Origin: Pseudomonadales bacterium
GTDB lineage: Bacteria; Pseudomonadota; Gammaproteobacteria; Pseudomonadales; Azotimanducaceae
Length of the DNA stretch: 64,000 nt
Direction: 5' to 3'
Assembly (NCBI GenBank): GCA_028285415.1
Contig: JANQPF010000013.1
Coordinates: 124,001-188,000, forward strand
Shown here: piece by piece, positions 16,095 to 27,509 of the stretch
Position numbering within the stretch: the first letter of the stretch is position 1
Layout: each line of letters begins with the position of its first letter
The notes under the pieces: model-generated
What the model was told of the DNA's origin: nothing
Databases searched by the model: none
What the model saw: only the letters and a program-made list of their open reading frames with translations
Translations under genes and position numbers: made by a program

Positions 16095-17972
16095 ATGAAA
16101 AAATACCTGATGCTGGCGCTGATCTCGGCGCTGAATCTCCACGCTCAGGCTGAAGACGCCGAGCTTGCCGAGCACGCAGAGTACGCGCGCTTCGAGGCTT
16201 ACCTGGACGGTCTGGTGGCCGCACAGTTCAACGACTACAAGCTCGCCGGGATGACGTTTGTCATGGTGAAGGATGGCGACATACGCCTGAGTAAAGGCTA
16301 CGGCTACGCTCACCTCGACAATCTCACGCCCGTTGACCCGGCAACCCACCTGTTCCGGCCGGGGTCGGTGTCGAAGCTTTTTACCTGGACCGCCGTCATG
16401 CAGCTGGTTGAGCAGGGCAAGCTGGACCTCAAGGCAGACGTCAGCCAGTACGTGGACCAGTTCGACATCCCCAACGAATTCGATACGCCGCTCACCATGG
16501 AAAACCTCATGACCCATACCCCGGGTCTCGAAGACGGTGCGGCGGGTTACCTCTTTGCCGACGAGGAGAGCGACCTGCGACCGCTCGCCGAGGTGCTCGA
16601 AACCTACACCCCCACGCAGGTTGCGAGACCCGGCGAGTATTCGAGCTACTCCAACTGGTCTACCGCGCTGGCGGGACTCATCGTTGCCAACATCTCCGGC
16701 CAGAGCTTCGAGAGCTACGTCGACGAACACATATTTCAGCCACTCGGTATGAACTACGCCACGTTCGATGAGCCGCTGCCCGAGGGCCTCGCCCGGCACA
16801 TGAGCACCGGCTATGTCGAGGAGCGCGGCGCGCTCGAAGACTTCGGTTTCGAGTTCATCAAAAATTTTGGTCCCGCCGGCGCGCTGTCTGCCAGCGGTAC
16901 AGATCTGGCGCCGTTCATGATTGCGCACTTGAACGGCGGCAGCTACGGCAGCGTCCAGCTGCTCCAGCCGGATACCGTGGCGCTGATGCACTCCAACCTC
17001 TACGGCCATCCGGGCGTCGAAAACTGGGCCCACGGTTTCTACGAATATAAGCGCAACGGCAATCGCTTCATCACCCACGGCGGCGATACCATCGCCTTCC
17101 ATTCCCAGCTGGTGTTGGACCCGGATGAACGCTTCGGCTTCTATCTATCTTTCAACGCCGGTGACGGCGCCCGCGCGCGCGGGGCCATCGTTGACGGCAT
17201 CATCGACTACTTCTATCAACCGGCGCCGCCGGACTACAGCCCGCAGGCTCCAGAGGACAGCGCCGAGCGAGTTGCAAACGTGGCCGGTGCCTACCGGGTC
17301 ACCAGGCGTTCTTTCACGAAGCTCGAAGGTGTGCTCGGCCTGGCCGGCGATCTCACGGTCCAGCCGGGAGAAGACGGCACGATCATCGTGCCCGGTCCTC
17401 AGCAGACCATTCGCTTCGTGGAAGTTGAGCCCTACGTGTTTCAGCAGGTGGGTGGTCAGAGCCGGCTGGCCTTCGACACCGACGACGCCGGTAACGTCAC
17501 GCTGGCCCATCTGGGTGTGTTCTCGGGGCAGAAACTCTCGTTTCTTGCGCAGGCATCCACGCATCAGCTGGTCATCGTTCTGGCGCTGTTGTCGGCCCTG
17601 TTTGTCGTCATCAACGGCGTGCGCACGCGCGGACAGACGTCCGCAGGAGCGGCGCGCACCGGTCGGCGCCTCCTGATCGCGGCAAGCAGCCTGCTGCTCG
17701 TTTTTGTCATCGGGCTGGGCGCCGTGCTGAGCGGGCTGGACATGAACCGGGCGGTGTTCGACTTCCCGCCTGCCGGCGTTGGCCCCGTCCTGCTGCTGCC
17801 GCTCCTCTTCGTGCTGTGCACCGCAGGTGCAATCGGCTATCTTGTGCCGGTGTGGCGGGCAGCGGAATGCGGCACCTGGGCGCGCATCCGCTACACCTGG
17901 GTCACCCTGATTTTCATCGCGCTCGGCGCGGTGATGTACTACTGGAATCTTCTGGGCTGGAACTACTACTAG
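16095..17972 (+). CDS. Serine beta-lactamase-family hydrolase with C-terminal membrane domain
   Basis: The 625-residue protein has a signal peptide, then a class C-like serine hydrolase domain with Ser91-Val-Ser-Lys94, Tyr185-Ser-Asn187 and a later HGG triad (ITHGGDT). After a beta-rich spacer, about four transmembrane helices occupy residues 490-625 (for example QLVIVLALLSALFVV). It is likely a membrane-tethered periplasmic esterase or peptidase rather than an antibiotic-resistance enzyme. The ATG at 16095 follows a GGGGGG purine run. The substrate is unknown. Confidence 0.8.
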   Translation: MKKYLMLALISALNLHAQAEDAELAEHAEYARFEAYLDGLVAAQFNDYKLAGMTFVMVKDGDIRLSKGYGYAHLDNLTPVDPATHLFRPGSVSKLFTWTAVMQLVEQGKLDLKADVSQYVDQFDIPNEFDTPLTMENLMTHTPGLEDGAAGYLFADEESDLRPLAEVLETYTPTQVARPGEYSSYSNWSTALAGLIVANISGQSFESYVDEHIFQPLGMNYATFDEPLPEGLARHMSTGYVEERGALEDFGFEFIKNFGPAGALSASGTDLAPFMIAHLNGGSYGSVQLLQPDTVALMHSNLYGHPGVENWAHGFYEYKRNGNRFITHGGDTIAFHSQLVLDPDERFGFYLSFNAGDGARARGAIVDGIIDYFYQPAPPDYSPQAPEDSAERVANVAGAYRVTRRSFTKLEGVLGLAGDLTVQPGEDGTIIVPGPQQTIRFVEVEPYVFQQVGGQSRLAFDTDDAGNVTLAHLGVFSGQKLSFLAQASTHQLVIVLALLSALFVVINGVRTRGQTSAGAARTGRRLLIAASSLLLVFVIGLGAVLSGLDMNRAVFDFPPAGVGPVLLLPLLFVLCTAGAIGYLVPVWRAAECGTWARIRYTWVTLIFIALGAVMYYWNLLGWNYY

Positions 17973-17996
17973 GGTACCGGTCCTTCTGGAACGTGA

Positions 17997-18770
17997 GTGC
18001 GCATAGCAACCTGGAACATCAACGGGCTGCGAGCCCGGCTCGACTTCATGAAAATCTGGCTCGAGTCACGCCAGCCCGACGTGGTTGGCCTGCAGGAGCT
18101 GAAAACGCCAACCGACGAGTTTCCTCACGAGTTCTTCAACGAGCTCGGTTTCACGGCGCTCGTGCACGGCCAGAAAAGCTGGAACGGCGTGGCAATCCTG
18201 ACCCGGCGGGAGGCTGAGCTCAAGCAGGCCGGGCTTCCCGGCGAAGACGACTGGGGTGCCCGGCTGATCACCGCAGAGATCGACGGTGGTCTCGAGTTCA
18301 CCACCGTCTACTGCCCGAACGGAAAGTCGGTGGCCCACGACGACTATCCAGGCAAACTGACCTGGTACGACAGCCTGGCCGAGCACTGGCAGGCCGGCGC
18401 GCATCCGAACCGGGTGCTTTGCGGCGACTTCAACATCGTGCCAAGTGACCTCGACAGCTGGCGTGGAGCCGCCGCCGAAGGTGATATCTTTCACACCAGC
18501 GAGGAGCGCACGCGGCTGGCAAAGCTCATGGACGATGGGCTCACGGACTTATACCGGCATCTGCACCCTGACGAGCAGGCCTTCTCCTGGTGGGATTACC
18601 GGGGCGGCGCTTTTCACCGCAAGCAGGGCCTCAGGATCGATTTTCTGCTCGGCACGGACGCTGCGGTTGCGGCCACGGAGGCGGTGACCATCGACCGGGA
18701 CTTCCGCAAAAAGCAGGACGGACTCACCGCCTCGGATCACGCGCCGGTGTACGCCGATCTTGCCCTTTAG
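17997..18770 (+). CDS. xthA: Exodeoxyribonuclease III
   Basis: The 257-residue protein matches ExoIII/AP endonuclease. It opens RIATWNINGLRARL (metal-binding Asn) and continues with LQELKTP (Glu), GDFNIVPSD (catalytic Asp and Asn), RIDFLLGT and ASDHAPV (catalytic His). It repairs abasic sites and trims 3' blocked ends. The start is GTG at 17997, 24 nt after the hydrolase gene, so it may be co-transcribed with it. Confidence 0.93.
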   Translation: MRIATWNINGLRARLDFMKIWLESRQPDVVGLQELKTPTDEFPHEFFNELGFTALVHGQKSWNGVAILTRREAELKQAGLPGEDDWGARLITAEIDGGLEFTTVYCPNGKSVAHDDYPGKLTWYDSLAEHWQAGAHPNRVLCGDFNIVPSDLDSWRGAAAEGDIFHTSEERTRLAKLMDDGLTDLYRHLHPDEQAFSWWDYRGGAFHRKQGLRIDFLLGTDAAVAATEAVTIDRDFRKKQDGLTASDHAPVYADLAL

Positions 18771-18919
18771 CCGGGGCTTTTCGGCAAAATATTCTTAAGC
18801 TTTGCTACATTCAGTGGTAGAGTACGCGCTCACGATTTTGGGCCGCAAATATTTTCCTTATTTTTCAATAAGTTACGTATGCGCCGGCGCTACCAAAACC
18901 ACCATTTTTGAGAAAACTG

Positions 18920-21007
<2,088 letters not shown>

Positions 21008-21014
21008 GGCCAAA

Positions 21015-21040
21015 GCGCCAGTGGCATTCGCTGCCGGCGC
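21015..21040. terminator. Imperfect hairpin between fusA2 and purE
   Basis: GCGCC-AGT-GGCA-TTCGC-TGCC-GGCGC can fold into a 5+4 bp stem with a 3-nt bulge. It lies between two convergent genes. No U-tract follows, so termination is uncertain. Confidence 0.3.
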
Positions 21041-21057
21041 ACATCCTCATCCTTCCC

Positions 21058-21576
21058 CTAGTCCTCTTCTGACTGCCCTGTCTGGCGCATCCGCGCATCC
21101 AGCGCGGCAGCTTTTTCTTCGACCAGAGCGGTCATGGAATCGCGAAACGCCTGCAGTCGTGTCTTCAGCGCAGCATCGCTCAAGCTGAGAATCTGCGCGG
21201 CCAGGATGCCCGCGTTCCGGGCGTTGTCGATGGCTACCGTTGCAACGGGAATACCGGCTGGCATCTGCACAATCGACAGGAGCGCATCCTGCCCTTCCAT
21301 TTTGGTGGCGCTGATCGGGACACCAATCACCGGGAGCGTCGTGAGCGACGCCACCATTCCCGGAAGATGCGCTGCCCCACCTGCACCGGCGATGATCACG
21401 CCAAAGCCGTTATTCTCTGCCGTCGCGGCAAACTCGTACATGCGGTGAGGCGTGCGGTGGGCGCTGACAATTGCCAGCTGATTGGCGACGCCGAGCTCTT
21501 CCAGCACCTGCCCTGCCTGCTCCATGACGGGAAGGTCTGAGTCACTGCCCATGATGATGCCGACGGAAAGACTCAA
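21058..21576 (-). CDS. purE: N5-carboxyaminoimidazole ribonucleotide mutase
   Basis: The 172-residue protein has the PurE active-site motifs GSDSD (near residue 10), SAHRTP and GAGGAAHLPG. It converts N5-CAIR to CAIR in purine synthesis. The start is TTG at 21576, overlapping the purK stop as TTGA (21573-21576). No earlier in-frame ATG gives the family N-terminus, and the next ATG is inside the GSDSD strand. Confidence 0.95.
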   Translation of the reverse strand: MSLSVGIIMGSDSDLPVMEQAGQVLEELGVANQLAIVSAHRTPHRMYEFAATAENNGFGVIIAGAGGAAHLPGMVASLTTLPVIGVPISATKMEGQDALLSIVQMPAGIPVATVAIDNARNAGILAAQILSLSDAALKTRLQAFRDSMTALVEEKAAALDARMRQTGQSEED

Positions 21577-22718
21577 GCCACGTGCTCCCGTTTTCTCCAG
21601 TCAGAGAGGGCCGTTTCCGCAAGATGTAGCGCTTCGTCCCGGGAATTGGCAACGCTCGTTATGTGGCCCATCTTCCGAAAGCGGGCACCGCCCGGCTTAC
21701 CGTACCAATGGAACACCGTGTCCGGCCCGCTCGTCCAGCTGCCTGCCGCCGGGCAGCTGTCCGTTTCGGCGGCCGCTTCGTTCAATACGTTCAGCATCAC
21801 GGCAGCGGGGCTGCGCTGTACCACACTGCCCAGGGTCATTCCTGCAATCGCGCGCAGATGCTGTTCGTATTGCGACGTCTCGTGCGCTTCGATCGTCAGG
21901 TGCCCGGTATTGTGCACGCGCGGAGAAATCTCATTGACGAGCAACGTGCCATCCATTTCCAGAAAAAACTCGATGGCAAACAACCCCACGCCGTCCATCT
22001 TCTCGATGATGCGCTTACCCAGCCGCTGCGCCCGTTCGGCAGCCTCCGCATCCAGGTCTGCCGGTGAGCTCGCTTCTCGCAGCACATGGCCTGTCTCCTC
22101 GAACAGCATTTCGACGACCGGATAGACCGCTGCCTCGCCGGCTGCGGTACGTGCTACGAGCACGGCCAGCTCGCGCTTGTTGGCAACGTAGCGCTCCGCG
22201 ATGGCATCGCCGCGCCACAGCGATTCGTCGCTCGCCGCCGAATCCACCAGCTGCACCCCCTTACCGTCATAGCCCCCACGCCGCGCTTTCTGAATGAACG
22301 GCGAGCCCAGAAGCTCGCGCAGAGAGGTCACGGTTACCTCTGTATCGCAGTCGACAAAAGGCGCCGTCGGAAACCCGTGTGTAGCAAGCCAGTGTTTCTG
22401 GGTGTACTTGTCCTGAATCATGCGGAGCGTATCGACGCTCGGTGCAACGCGGACGCCCGCGTTCGCCTCCTCGAGGATCTGCAATGCACCCGGCGGTACC
22501 GACTCCGTATCAAAGGTAATGACGTCACAGTTCGCAACCAGCCACTCAGCCGCTTGCGCGTCTTCAGGCTCAGCAATCAGATGATGGTCCGCGTATTCAA
22601 TGGCCATGGAAGTCGGCGTAAAACACACGACATACGTCTCGATGTCGAGAGTCGCGGCAGCCTGGCATAAATAGGCACCGAGCTGGCCCCCGCCAAAAAC
22701 ACCAATGCGCATACCCAT
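21573..22718 (-). CDS. purK: 5-(carboxyamino)imidazole ribonucleotide synthase
   Basis: The 381-residue ATP-grasp enzyme opens GMRIGVFGGGQLGAYLCQAA. It has the ATP-grasp region KARRGGYDGKGVQL and the metal site FEFFLE-like AIEFFLEMDGTLLVNEISPRVHNTGH. It makes N5-CAIR from AIR, ATP and bicarbonate. purK precedes purE in the transcript, the reverse of the E. coli order, with a 4-nt overlap. Two in-frame ATGs (22718, 22712) are possible starts. No clear PurR operator is visible upstream (22719-22978). Confidence 0.95.
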   Translation of the reverse strand: MGMRIGVFGGGQLGAYLCQAAATLDIETYVVCFTPTSMAIEYADHHLIAEPEDAQAAEWLVANCDVITFDTESVPPGALQILEEANAGVRVAPSVDTLRMIQDKYTQKHWLATHGFPTAPFVDCDTEVTVTSLRELLGSPFIQKARRGGYDGKGVQLVDSAASDESLWRGDAIAERYVANKRELAVLVARTAAGEAAVYPVVEMLFEETGHVLREASSPADLDAEAAERAQRLGKRIIEKMDGVGLFAIEFFLEMDGTLLVNEISPRVHNTGHLTIEAHETSQYEQHLRAIAGMTLGSVVQRSPAAVMLNVLNEAAAETDSCPAAGSWTSGPDTVFHWYGKPGGARFRKMGHITSVANSRDEALHLAETALSDWRKREHVA

Positions 22719-22978
22719 TTCTGATACCTGCTGACCAAAGCGATACCGTACCGTCTCATCGGCCTACAACCAATCACTTCTGGAGAATCGATTGTTCGTA
22801 AAAATCGATGAGTCGATGCGGAAAGGTACATGATAACGAACTCAACGCAGCCATGGCCATCAGCACCCGACAACCGCTGAGCCCGACGTTGAAGCTGACC
22901 GGTGAATCCGGCGGTAGAGACTTTGAGTATTGCCGGGATGTGCCCTAGTCTAATCCCACGTCATCCCTGGAGACAGCC

Positions 22979-23806
22979 ATGAGACCACTGATCATCGTGA
23001 CCGCCTGTCTTCTGTGCGCCAGCTGTTGCCTGTTCCCCGAGCCAACCTGTCCTCGGAACGTGGTGATCAGCGGCTACTGGCCGAACACCAACGAGATGCT
23101 GCGCCCGTGGAGCCAGAATGCCGCGCAGAATCCCGGCGGCTGGGAAGGACAGAACTGGAATGGTCACGGCTTTGACGTTTACGCCTTCTTCCCCGAGTTT
23201 CCTCCGGACGGCAACCCCATGAACGACCCTTTCGGATCTGACGGGTGGGTTGGATCCGGAGATCTCAAGGTGGACTATCAGGACACATCCGCAGACTTCT
23301 GGCGCCTCATGGACACGTACCAGCCACACATCGTCGTGACCACCAGCCGCGGCGGCAGCATCGGCTGGGAGGTGGAAGCGGTGGAAGGTGGCCACGATGG
23401 CGGTTCTGGAAACCCCGCTGACGATTGGAACTCGGACCAGCACGGGAGCATCGGTCAGCCTACTCAGGCCAGCGTCGATGCCCGTAGCTGGACGGCCATC
23501 TCAACCTACCGCGCCGGAACCCGCCTTTCGAGCCAGCTGCCCATGGCGGAGATTGTCACTGCTACCCAGGCGCTTGGTCTCGAGAGCGTCCAGATTGACA
23601 CCAACGGCACGAGCGGCAACTACCTGTCGGGCTTCATGGGACTGCACGGGCTCTACTACAACCAGATTGCCAGTCACAACGTTGCCGCCGGACACATACA
23701 CGTGGGCATCAGCGTGTCGGCTGCGAACGCAGAAACGTTGATGCGCACCACCCTGGATACGATCCTGAGCGCCATCGATCCGAGCAGCCTGAGCTGCCCT
23801 CGATAA
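22979..23806 (+). CDS. Secreted pyroglutamyl-peptidase-fold protein lacking the catalytic Cys
   Basis: The 275-residue protein has a signal region ending CASCC, so it is exported and may be lipidated. The mature part resembles the C15 (Pcp) fold: an ISGYWPNTNEMLRPW opening, VDYQDTSADFW, VTTSRGGSIGWE, and SGNYLSGFMGLHGLYYN followed by HIHVGI. In Pcp enzymes the matching segment reads G-T-Y-x-C-N and carries the nucleophile. Here the Cys position appears to be Ser217, while His241 is kept. It may be a Ser-type hydrolase or an inactive relative. A GGAG site at 22969 supports the start. A possible -10 (TCTAAT, 22949-22954) lies upstream. Confidence 0.55.
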   Translation: MRPLIIVTACLLCASCCLFPEPTCPRNVVISGYWPNTNEMLRPWSQNAAQNPGGWEGQNWNGHGFDVYAFFPEFPPDGNPMNDPFGSDGWVGSGDLKVDYQDTSADFWRLMDTYQPHIVVTTSRGGSIGWEVEAVEGGHDGGSGNPADDWNSDQHGSIGQPTQASVDARSWTAISTYRAGTRLSSQLPMAEIVTATQALGLESVQIDTNGTSGNYLSGFMGLHGLYYNQIASHNVAAGHIHVGISVSAANAETLMRTTLDTILSAIDPSSLSCPR

Positions 23807-23807
23807 C

Positions 23808-24314
23808 ATGCAGCTGGAAACAGATCGTCTCAAGATACGCTCTTTCACCACCGCGGACATCGAGGCGTTCGCCGCCATCGTCGCTGACGAGGCGGTAATG
23901 CGCTACCTGGGAGGCTCCATGACGTATGCCGACACCGAGCACTACGTCACCCGCGCAATAGACACCGAGCGCGATGCGGGTTTTTCGCGTTATGCGGTTG
24001 AGCTCAAGCGCAACGGCGAGTTGGTGGGTATGTGCGGTTTTGCGCCGGTTGAGGACTACATCGATCTGGGGTACCGGTTCGACCAGCGCCATTGGGGTCT
24101 GGGTTTCGCAACGGAAGCAGCCCGGGCCGTCGTCGAGGACGGCTTTGCGCATCATGGGTTCACGGAGATTGTTGGCATGGCGCACCCGGAGAACTCGGGT
24201 TCGATCGGGGTTCTGAAAAAGCTGGATTTCACATTCGAGAGGGACCAGCAGACGCCTCGCGGCATGCCCGCAAAACGGTTCCTGCTGAAGCGCAGCACCC
24301 TGCGTCAGGCATAA
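23808..24314 (+). CDS. GNAT acetyltransferase, RimJ/RimL type
   Basis: The 168-residue protein starts MQLETDRLKIRSFTTAD. It contains the acetyl-CoA-binding segment HWGLGFATEAARAVVEDGF and the later MAHPENSGSIGVLKKLDF, both typical of RimL-like N-acetyltransferases. The ATG lies 1 nt after the previous stop, so it is probably translated from the same mRNA as the Pcp-like gene. The acceptor is unknown. Confidence 0.85.
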   Translation: MQLETDRLKIRSFTTADIEAFAAIVADEAVMRYLGGSMTYADTEHYVTRAIDTERDAGFSRYAVELKRNGELVGMCGFAPVEDYIDLGYRFDQRHWGLGFATEAARAVVEDGFAHHGFTEIVGMAHPENSGSIGVLKKLDFTFERDQQTPRGMPAKRFLLKRSTLRQA

Positions 24315-24382
24315 CCCCACTGACACCACGCTGTCAGTAGCCCCACGCTACGATGAGCACCGAACAACGAGGGCCAGATTTG

Positions 24383-24997
24383 ATGATCAAACACTACTAC
24401 CACCCGATGAGCCGGGCCGTGACGACCGATTGGATGCTGAAGGAACTTGGCGCTGAACACGAACAGATCGAAATAGACTACATGTCGGGTGAAAACGCCC
24501 AGCCTGCTTACAGGGCTGTAAACCCCATGGGGAAAATCCCGGCCCTGGTCGATGGTGACGTTGTCGTCACCGAAGCGGCGGCAATCTGTGCGTATCTTGC
24601 CGACCGTTTTCCCGAAAAGCAGATGGCACCTCCAGCCGACAGCGTCGAGCGCGGTCGCTACTATCGCTATCTGTTTTTTCCCGGCACCACGCTGGAGCCG
24701 ATGTTCAGTCTGCAAAACGTGGACCTGGGCGAGCTGACGCCGCAGTCTGCCGGCTGGGGCGACCTGGAAAGATGCCTCGCAACCGTCGAGGACATGACCC
24801 CAGAGCGGGACTGGGCGATGGGCGATCAATTTACCGCCGCAGACGTTGTGTTTGGAGGCACCCTCGACTTTGCCGTGCAGTTCGGCTGGCTGCCGGACGC
24901 CTCGGCGAAAGTCACCGCCTACGTGAAGCGCATCAAGGCGCGCCCCGCCTATCGAAGCAGCCATGACGAGTCATGGCATCAGATTCCAGGAGGCTGA
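24383..24997 (+). CDS. Glutathione S-transferase family protein
   Basis: The protein has a thioredoxin-like N-terminal domain with NPMGKIPALVDGD (cis-Pro loop) and TEAAAICAYLAD (glutathione gamma-glutamyl site). An all-helical C-terminal domain contains FTAADVVFGGTLDFA (N-capping box S/T-x-x-D variant). Ser9-Arg is the likely thiolate-activating pair. The ATG at 24383 is preferred to an in-frame ATG at 24353 because a GAGGG site sits about 9 nt before it. The length is 204 residues. Confidence 0.85.
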   Translation: MIKHYYHPMSRAVTTDWMLKELGAEHEQIEIDYMSGENAQPAYRAVNPMGKIPALVDGDVVVTEAAAICAYLADRFPEKQMAPPADSVERGRYYRYLFFPGTTLEPMFSLQNVDLGELTPQSAGWGDLERCLATVEDMTPERDWAMGDQFTAADVVFGGTLDFAVQFGWLPDASAKVTAYVKRIKARPAYRSSHDESWHQIPGG

Positions 24998-25000
24998 CGG

Positions 25001-26092
25001 TTAGACGTTGAATCGGAAGTGCACCACGTCGCCGTCCGCCATCTCGTACTCTTTGCCTTCCAGGCGCCAGCGGCCGGCGTCTTTTGCACCCTGCTCGCCT
25101 TTGTTTGCGACGAAGTCATCAAAGCTCACGACTTCCGCGCGAATGAAACCTTTCTCGAAGTCGGTGTGGATGACACCCGCCGCCTGCGGCGCTCTTGCGC
25201 CAACGGGAATCGTCCAGGCGCGCACTTCCTTCGGACCGGCCGTGAAGTATTGATGCAAACCTAACAATTTATATCCGGCGCGTATCACCCGATTGAGGCC
25301 CGGCTCTTCGAGACCCAGCTCAGCGAGAAACTCGCTTCGCTCGTCGTCCTCGAGCTCTGCGACCTCCGCCTCGATCTGGTTACTGACGACAACGACCTCG
25401 GCATTGTCCTCAGCGGCGATGGCGCGCACTTCGTCCACGAGCGGATTGTCTTCGAAACCATCTTCAGCGACGTTGGCAATGTAGAGCACCGGTTTTGCCG
25501 TGATGAAGTGGAACTCACGGATCTCAGCGCGCTCTTCTTTGCTGAGATCCGCGGACCGAACGGGCAGGCCCGCTTCCAGCTTTTCTTTGACCTTGTCCAG
25601 AATCGTGAGCAGCGCTTTGGCCGCTTTGTCTCCGCTGCCAGCCGTGCGGCGATTGCGCTCGTAGACCCGCTCCAGCGTATCGAGATCCGCGAGAGCAAGC
25701 TCGGTGTTGATGATTTCTATGTCGTCCCGGGGGGAAACCTTTCCGGATACGTGCACAACGTTGTCGTCCGCGAAGCAGCGAACGACATGGGCAATGGCAT
25801 CCGTCTCCCTGATGTGGGCGAGGAACTGGTTGCCGAGACCTTCACCTTTCGATGCGCCCGCCACCAGACCGGCAATGTCGACGAACTCCATGGTTGCCGG
25901 GATGACCTTCTCGGGACTGACCAGCTGGGCCAGCTGATCGAGCCGCGGATCCGGCACCGGCACAACGCCCGTGTTGGGATCGATCGTGCAGAACGGGAAG
26001 TTCTCCGCATCAATTCCTGCCTTGGTCAGCGCGTTGAAAAGCGTCGACTTGCCCACGTTGGGCATGCCGACAATGCCGCATTTGAATCCCAT
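25001..26092 (-). CDS. ychF: Redox-regulated ATPase YchF (Obg-like)
   Basis: The 363-residue protein opens [24 protein letters not shown] (P-loop), has the G3 region [19 protein letters not shown], and ends in a TGS domain (about 280-363, with [15 protein letters not shown]). YchF prefers ATP and associates with ribosomes. Its ATG overlaps the pth stop by 1 nt (TGATG at 26090-26094). Confidence 0.95.
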   Translation of the reverse strand: MGFKCGIVGMPNVGKSTLFNALTKAGIDAENFPFCTIDPNTGVVPVPDPRLDQLAQLVSPEKVIPATMEFVDIAGLVAGASKGEGLGNQFLAHIRETDAIAHVVRCFADDNVVHVSGKVSPRDDIEIINTELALADLDTLERVYERNRRTAGSGDKAAKALLTILDKVKEKLEAGLPVRSADLSKEERAEIREFHFITAKPVLYIANVAEDGFEDNPLVDEVRAIAAEDNAEVVVVSNQIEAEVAELEDDERSEFLAELGLEEPGLNRVIRAGYKLLGLHQYFTAGPKEVRAWTIPVGARAPQAAGVIHTDFEKGFIRAEVVSFDDFVANKGEQGAKDAGRWRLEGKEYEMADGDVVHFRFNV

Positions 26093-26679
26093 CAGGTTCC
26101 TCCAGCATGTATGGCGTTCATCGCCGCCTGCCAGCGGCCATGCACAACATCCGCGAGCACCGCTTCGGGAAAATCCGTTGCGCGCTCGACTTCTATTCGT
26201 TCGTCCGCAGGCATCGTGTGCTGGGTGAGAAACGCCGTCACACGACCCCGGTCATTGGGATGGCCCACACCAATGCGCATGCGGTAAAAACCGCCGTTGT
26301 TGCCGCAGCCGCTGCGCACGCTTTTGATGCCGTTGTGTCCGTTGTCACCGCCGCCGGCCTTCAGGCGTACGACACCGGGATCAAAAGCCATCTCATCGTA
26401 GACGATCAGCATTTCCTCGACGGTAATCTTGTAGAACCGGCAGACCGCGCCGACAGATTCACCACTCAAATTCATGTAGGTCGAGGGCACCAGCAGACGC
26501 AGGTCGACGCCAAGCAGGTCACCCCGGCCCAATTCTCCTTTGAACTTGGTATCCGCTGCCAGGCTGATGCCGAAACGACGCGCAAGCGAGCGAACCCATA
26601 CGGCCCCAACGTTGTGCCGGGTAGCCTCGTATTGCGGGCCCGGATTGCCCAGGCCCACGATGAGTTTGAGCGGGATCAT
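26092..26679 (-). CDS. pth: Peptidyl-tRNA hydrolase
   Basis: The 195-residue protein has the Pth signature [20 protein letters not shown], which includes the catalytic His at about residue 22. It also has STYMNLSGE and the lid motif [11 protein letters not shown] followed by [12 protein letters not shown]. It releases peptides from drop-off tRNAs. It lies between rplY and ychF, the usual gammaproteobacterial order. Confidence 0.95.
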   Translation of the reverse strand: MIPLKLIVGLGNPGPQYEATRHNVGAVWVRSLARRFGISLAADTKFKGELGRGDLLGVDLRLLVPSTYMNLSGESVGAVCRFYKITVEEMLIVYDEMAFDPGVVRLKAGGGDNGHNGIKSVRSGCGNNGGFYRMRIGVGHPNDRGRVTAFLTQHTMPADERIEVERATDFPEAVLADVVHGRWQAAMNAIHAGGT

Positions 26680-26739
26680 GCCAATCAGCAGCTGATGAAC
26701 GGCGCAACCAGAGATTGCGCCGGCTTTTCTCCGATAGCG

Positions 26740-27435
26740 CTATTCGTCACCGTCAGCAGCGTCGTCGCCATCCTCGGCAGGCGCTTCGCCTTCCGCTTCG
26801 GCTTCGGCTTCATCCGCCGCTGCAGCTTCTTCTTCCTCTTCAGCGGCACCACCACGACGAATCGCAACACCCACAACCGGAATGTCATGGTCTTCGCCAT
26901 ACGTCAGCGCGACGATGGTCACACCTTCAGGCGTATTGAGATCGCTCAGGTGCAGAGACGTGCCCAGTTCGACATTCTCCATGTCGATCTCGATGTATTC
27001 GGGCAGATCCGCCGGGAGGCAGCTGATTTCCACTTCGGTGAGGTTGTGGGTGATGCTGCCGCCGCCGATCTTCACACCAACGCATTGCTCTTCGTTGATG
27101 AAGTGCAGCGGCACGCTGACGTTGATGGCTTTGTTCGCGCTGACCCGCTGGAAATCGATATGCAGCACTTTGCCGCTGGCGGGGTTGCGCTGTAGATCGC
27201 GCACTACCGCCTGCTGCGGCTTACCTTCGACGATCACGTCGAGGATCTGCGAATAGAACGCTTCCAGTTGCATCGCCTTCGACAGCTCGTTTACGGCAAG
27301 CGTCAGGTTCTGCGGATCGTTCTCAGCGCCATAAATAATGGCGGGTACCTTTTCACCCATACGACGCAGGCGGCGGCTCGCACCTTTCCCCACGTCTGTA
27401 CGGAGTTCGGCAGTCAGGGAAATCTTATCTGACAT
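26740..27435 (-). CDS. rplY: 50S ribosomal protein L25, CTC form with acidic tail
   Basis: The 231-residue protein has an L25 5S rRNA-binding domain (about 1-95, RTDVGKGASRRLRRMGEKVPAIIYG) and a C-terminal TL5/CTC beta domain. A low-complexity Glu/Ala/Asp tail of about 30 residues ends it. CTC-type proteins are longer than the 94-residue E. coli L25. The acidic tail is common in the family. Confidence 0.93.
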   Translation of the reverse strand: MSDKISLTAELRTDVGKGASRRLRRMGEKVPAIIYGAENDPQNLTLAVNELSKAMQLEAFYSQILDVIVEGKPQQAVVRDLQRNPASGKVLHIDFQRVSANKAINVSVPLHFINEEQCVGVKIGGGSITHNLTEVEISCLPADLPEYIEIDMENVELGTSLHLSDLNTPEGVTIVALTYGEDHDIPVVGVAIRRGGAAEEEEEAAAADEAEAEAEGEAPAEDGDDAADGDE

Positions 27436-27509
27436 ATTCCTTCTCCTTGTTTAACCATTCACTGCGTTTGCGACCAACGCGGCGAACACTCAGTCCCTGG
27501 CGCCCGTGC

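Noticed and set aside
16053-17102. 349-codon minus-strand frame opposite the beta-lactamase-like gene
   Set aside because: The plus strand carries SxxK, YxN and HGG, and the antisense frame has no motif.
18771-18919. Promoter for the EF-G paralogue (TTAAGC, 17 bp, TAGAGT)
   Set aside because: Only 3 and 4 of 6 positions match, too weak to report in an AT-rich leader.
22719-22978. PurR operator upstream of purK
   Set aside because: Repeated ATCGAT-like words occur near 22788-22815, but no symmetric PurR-type site is evident.
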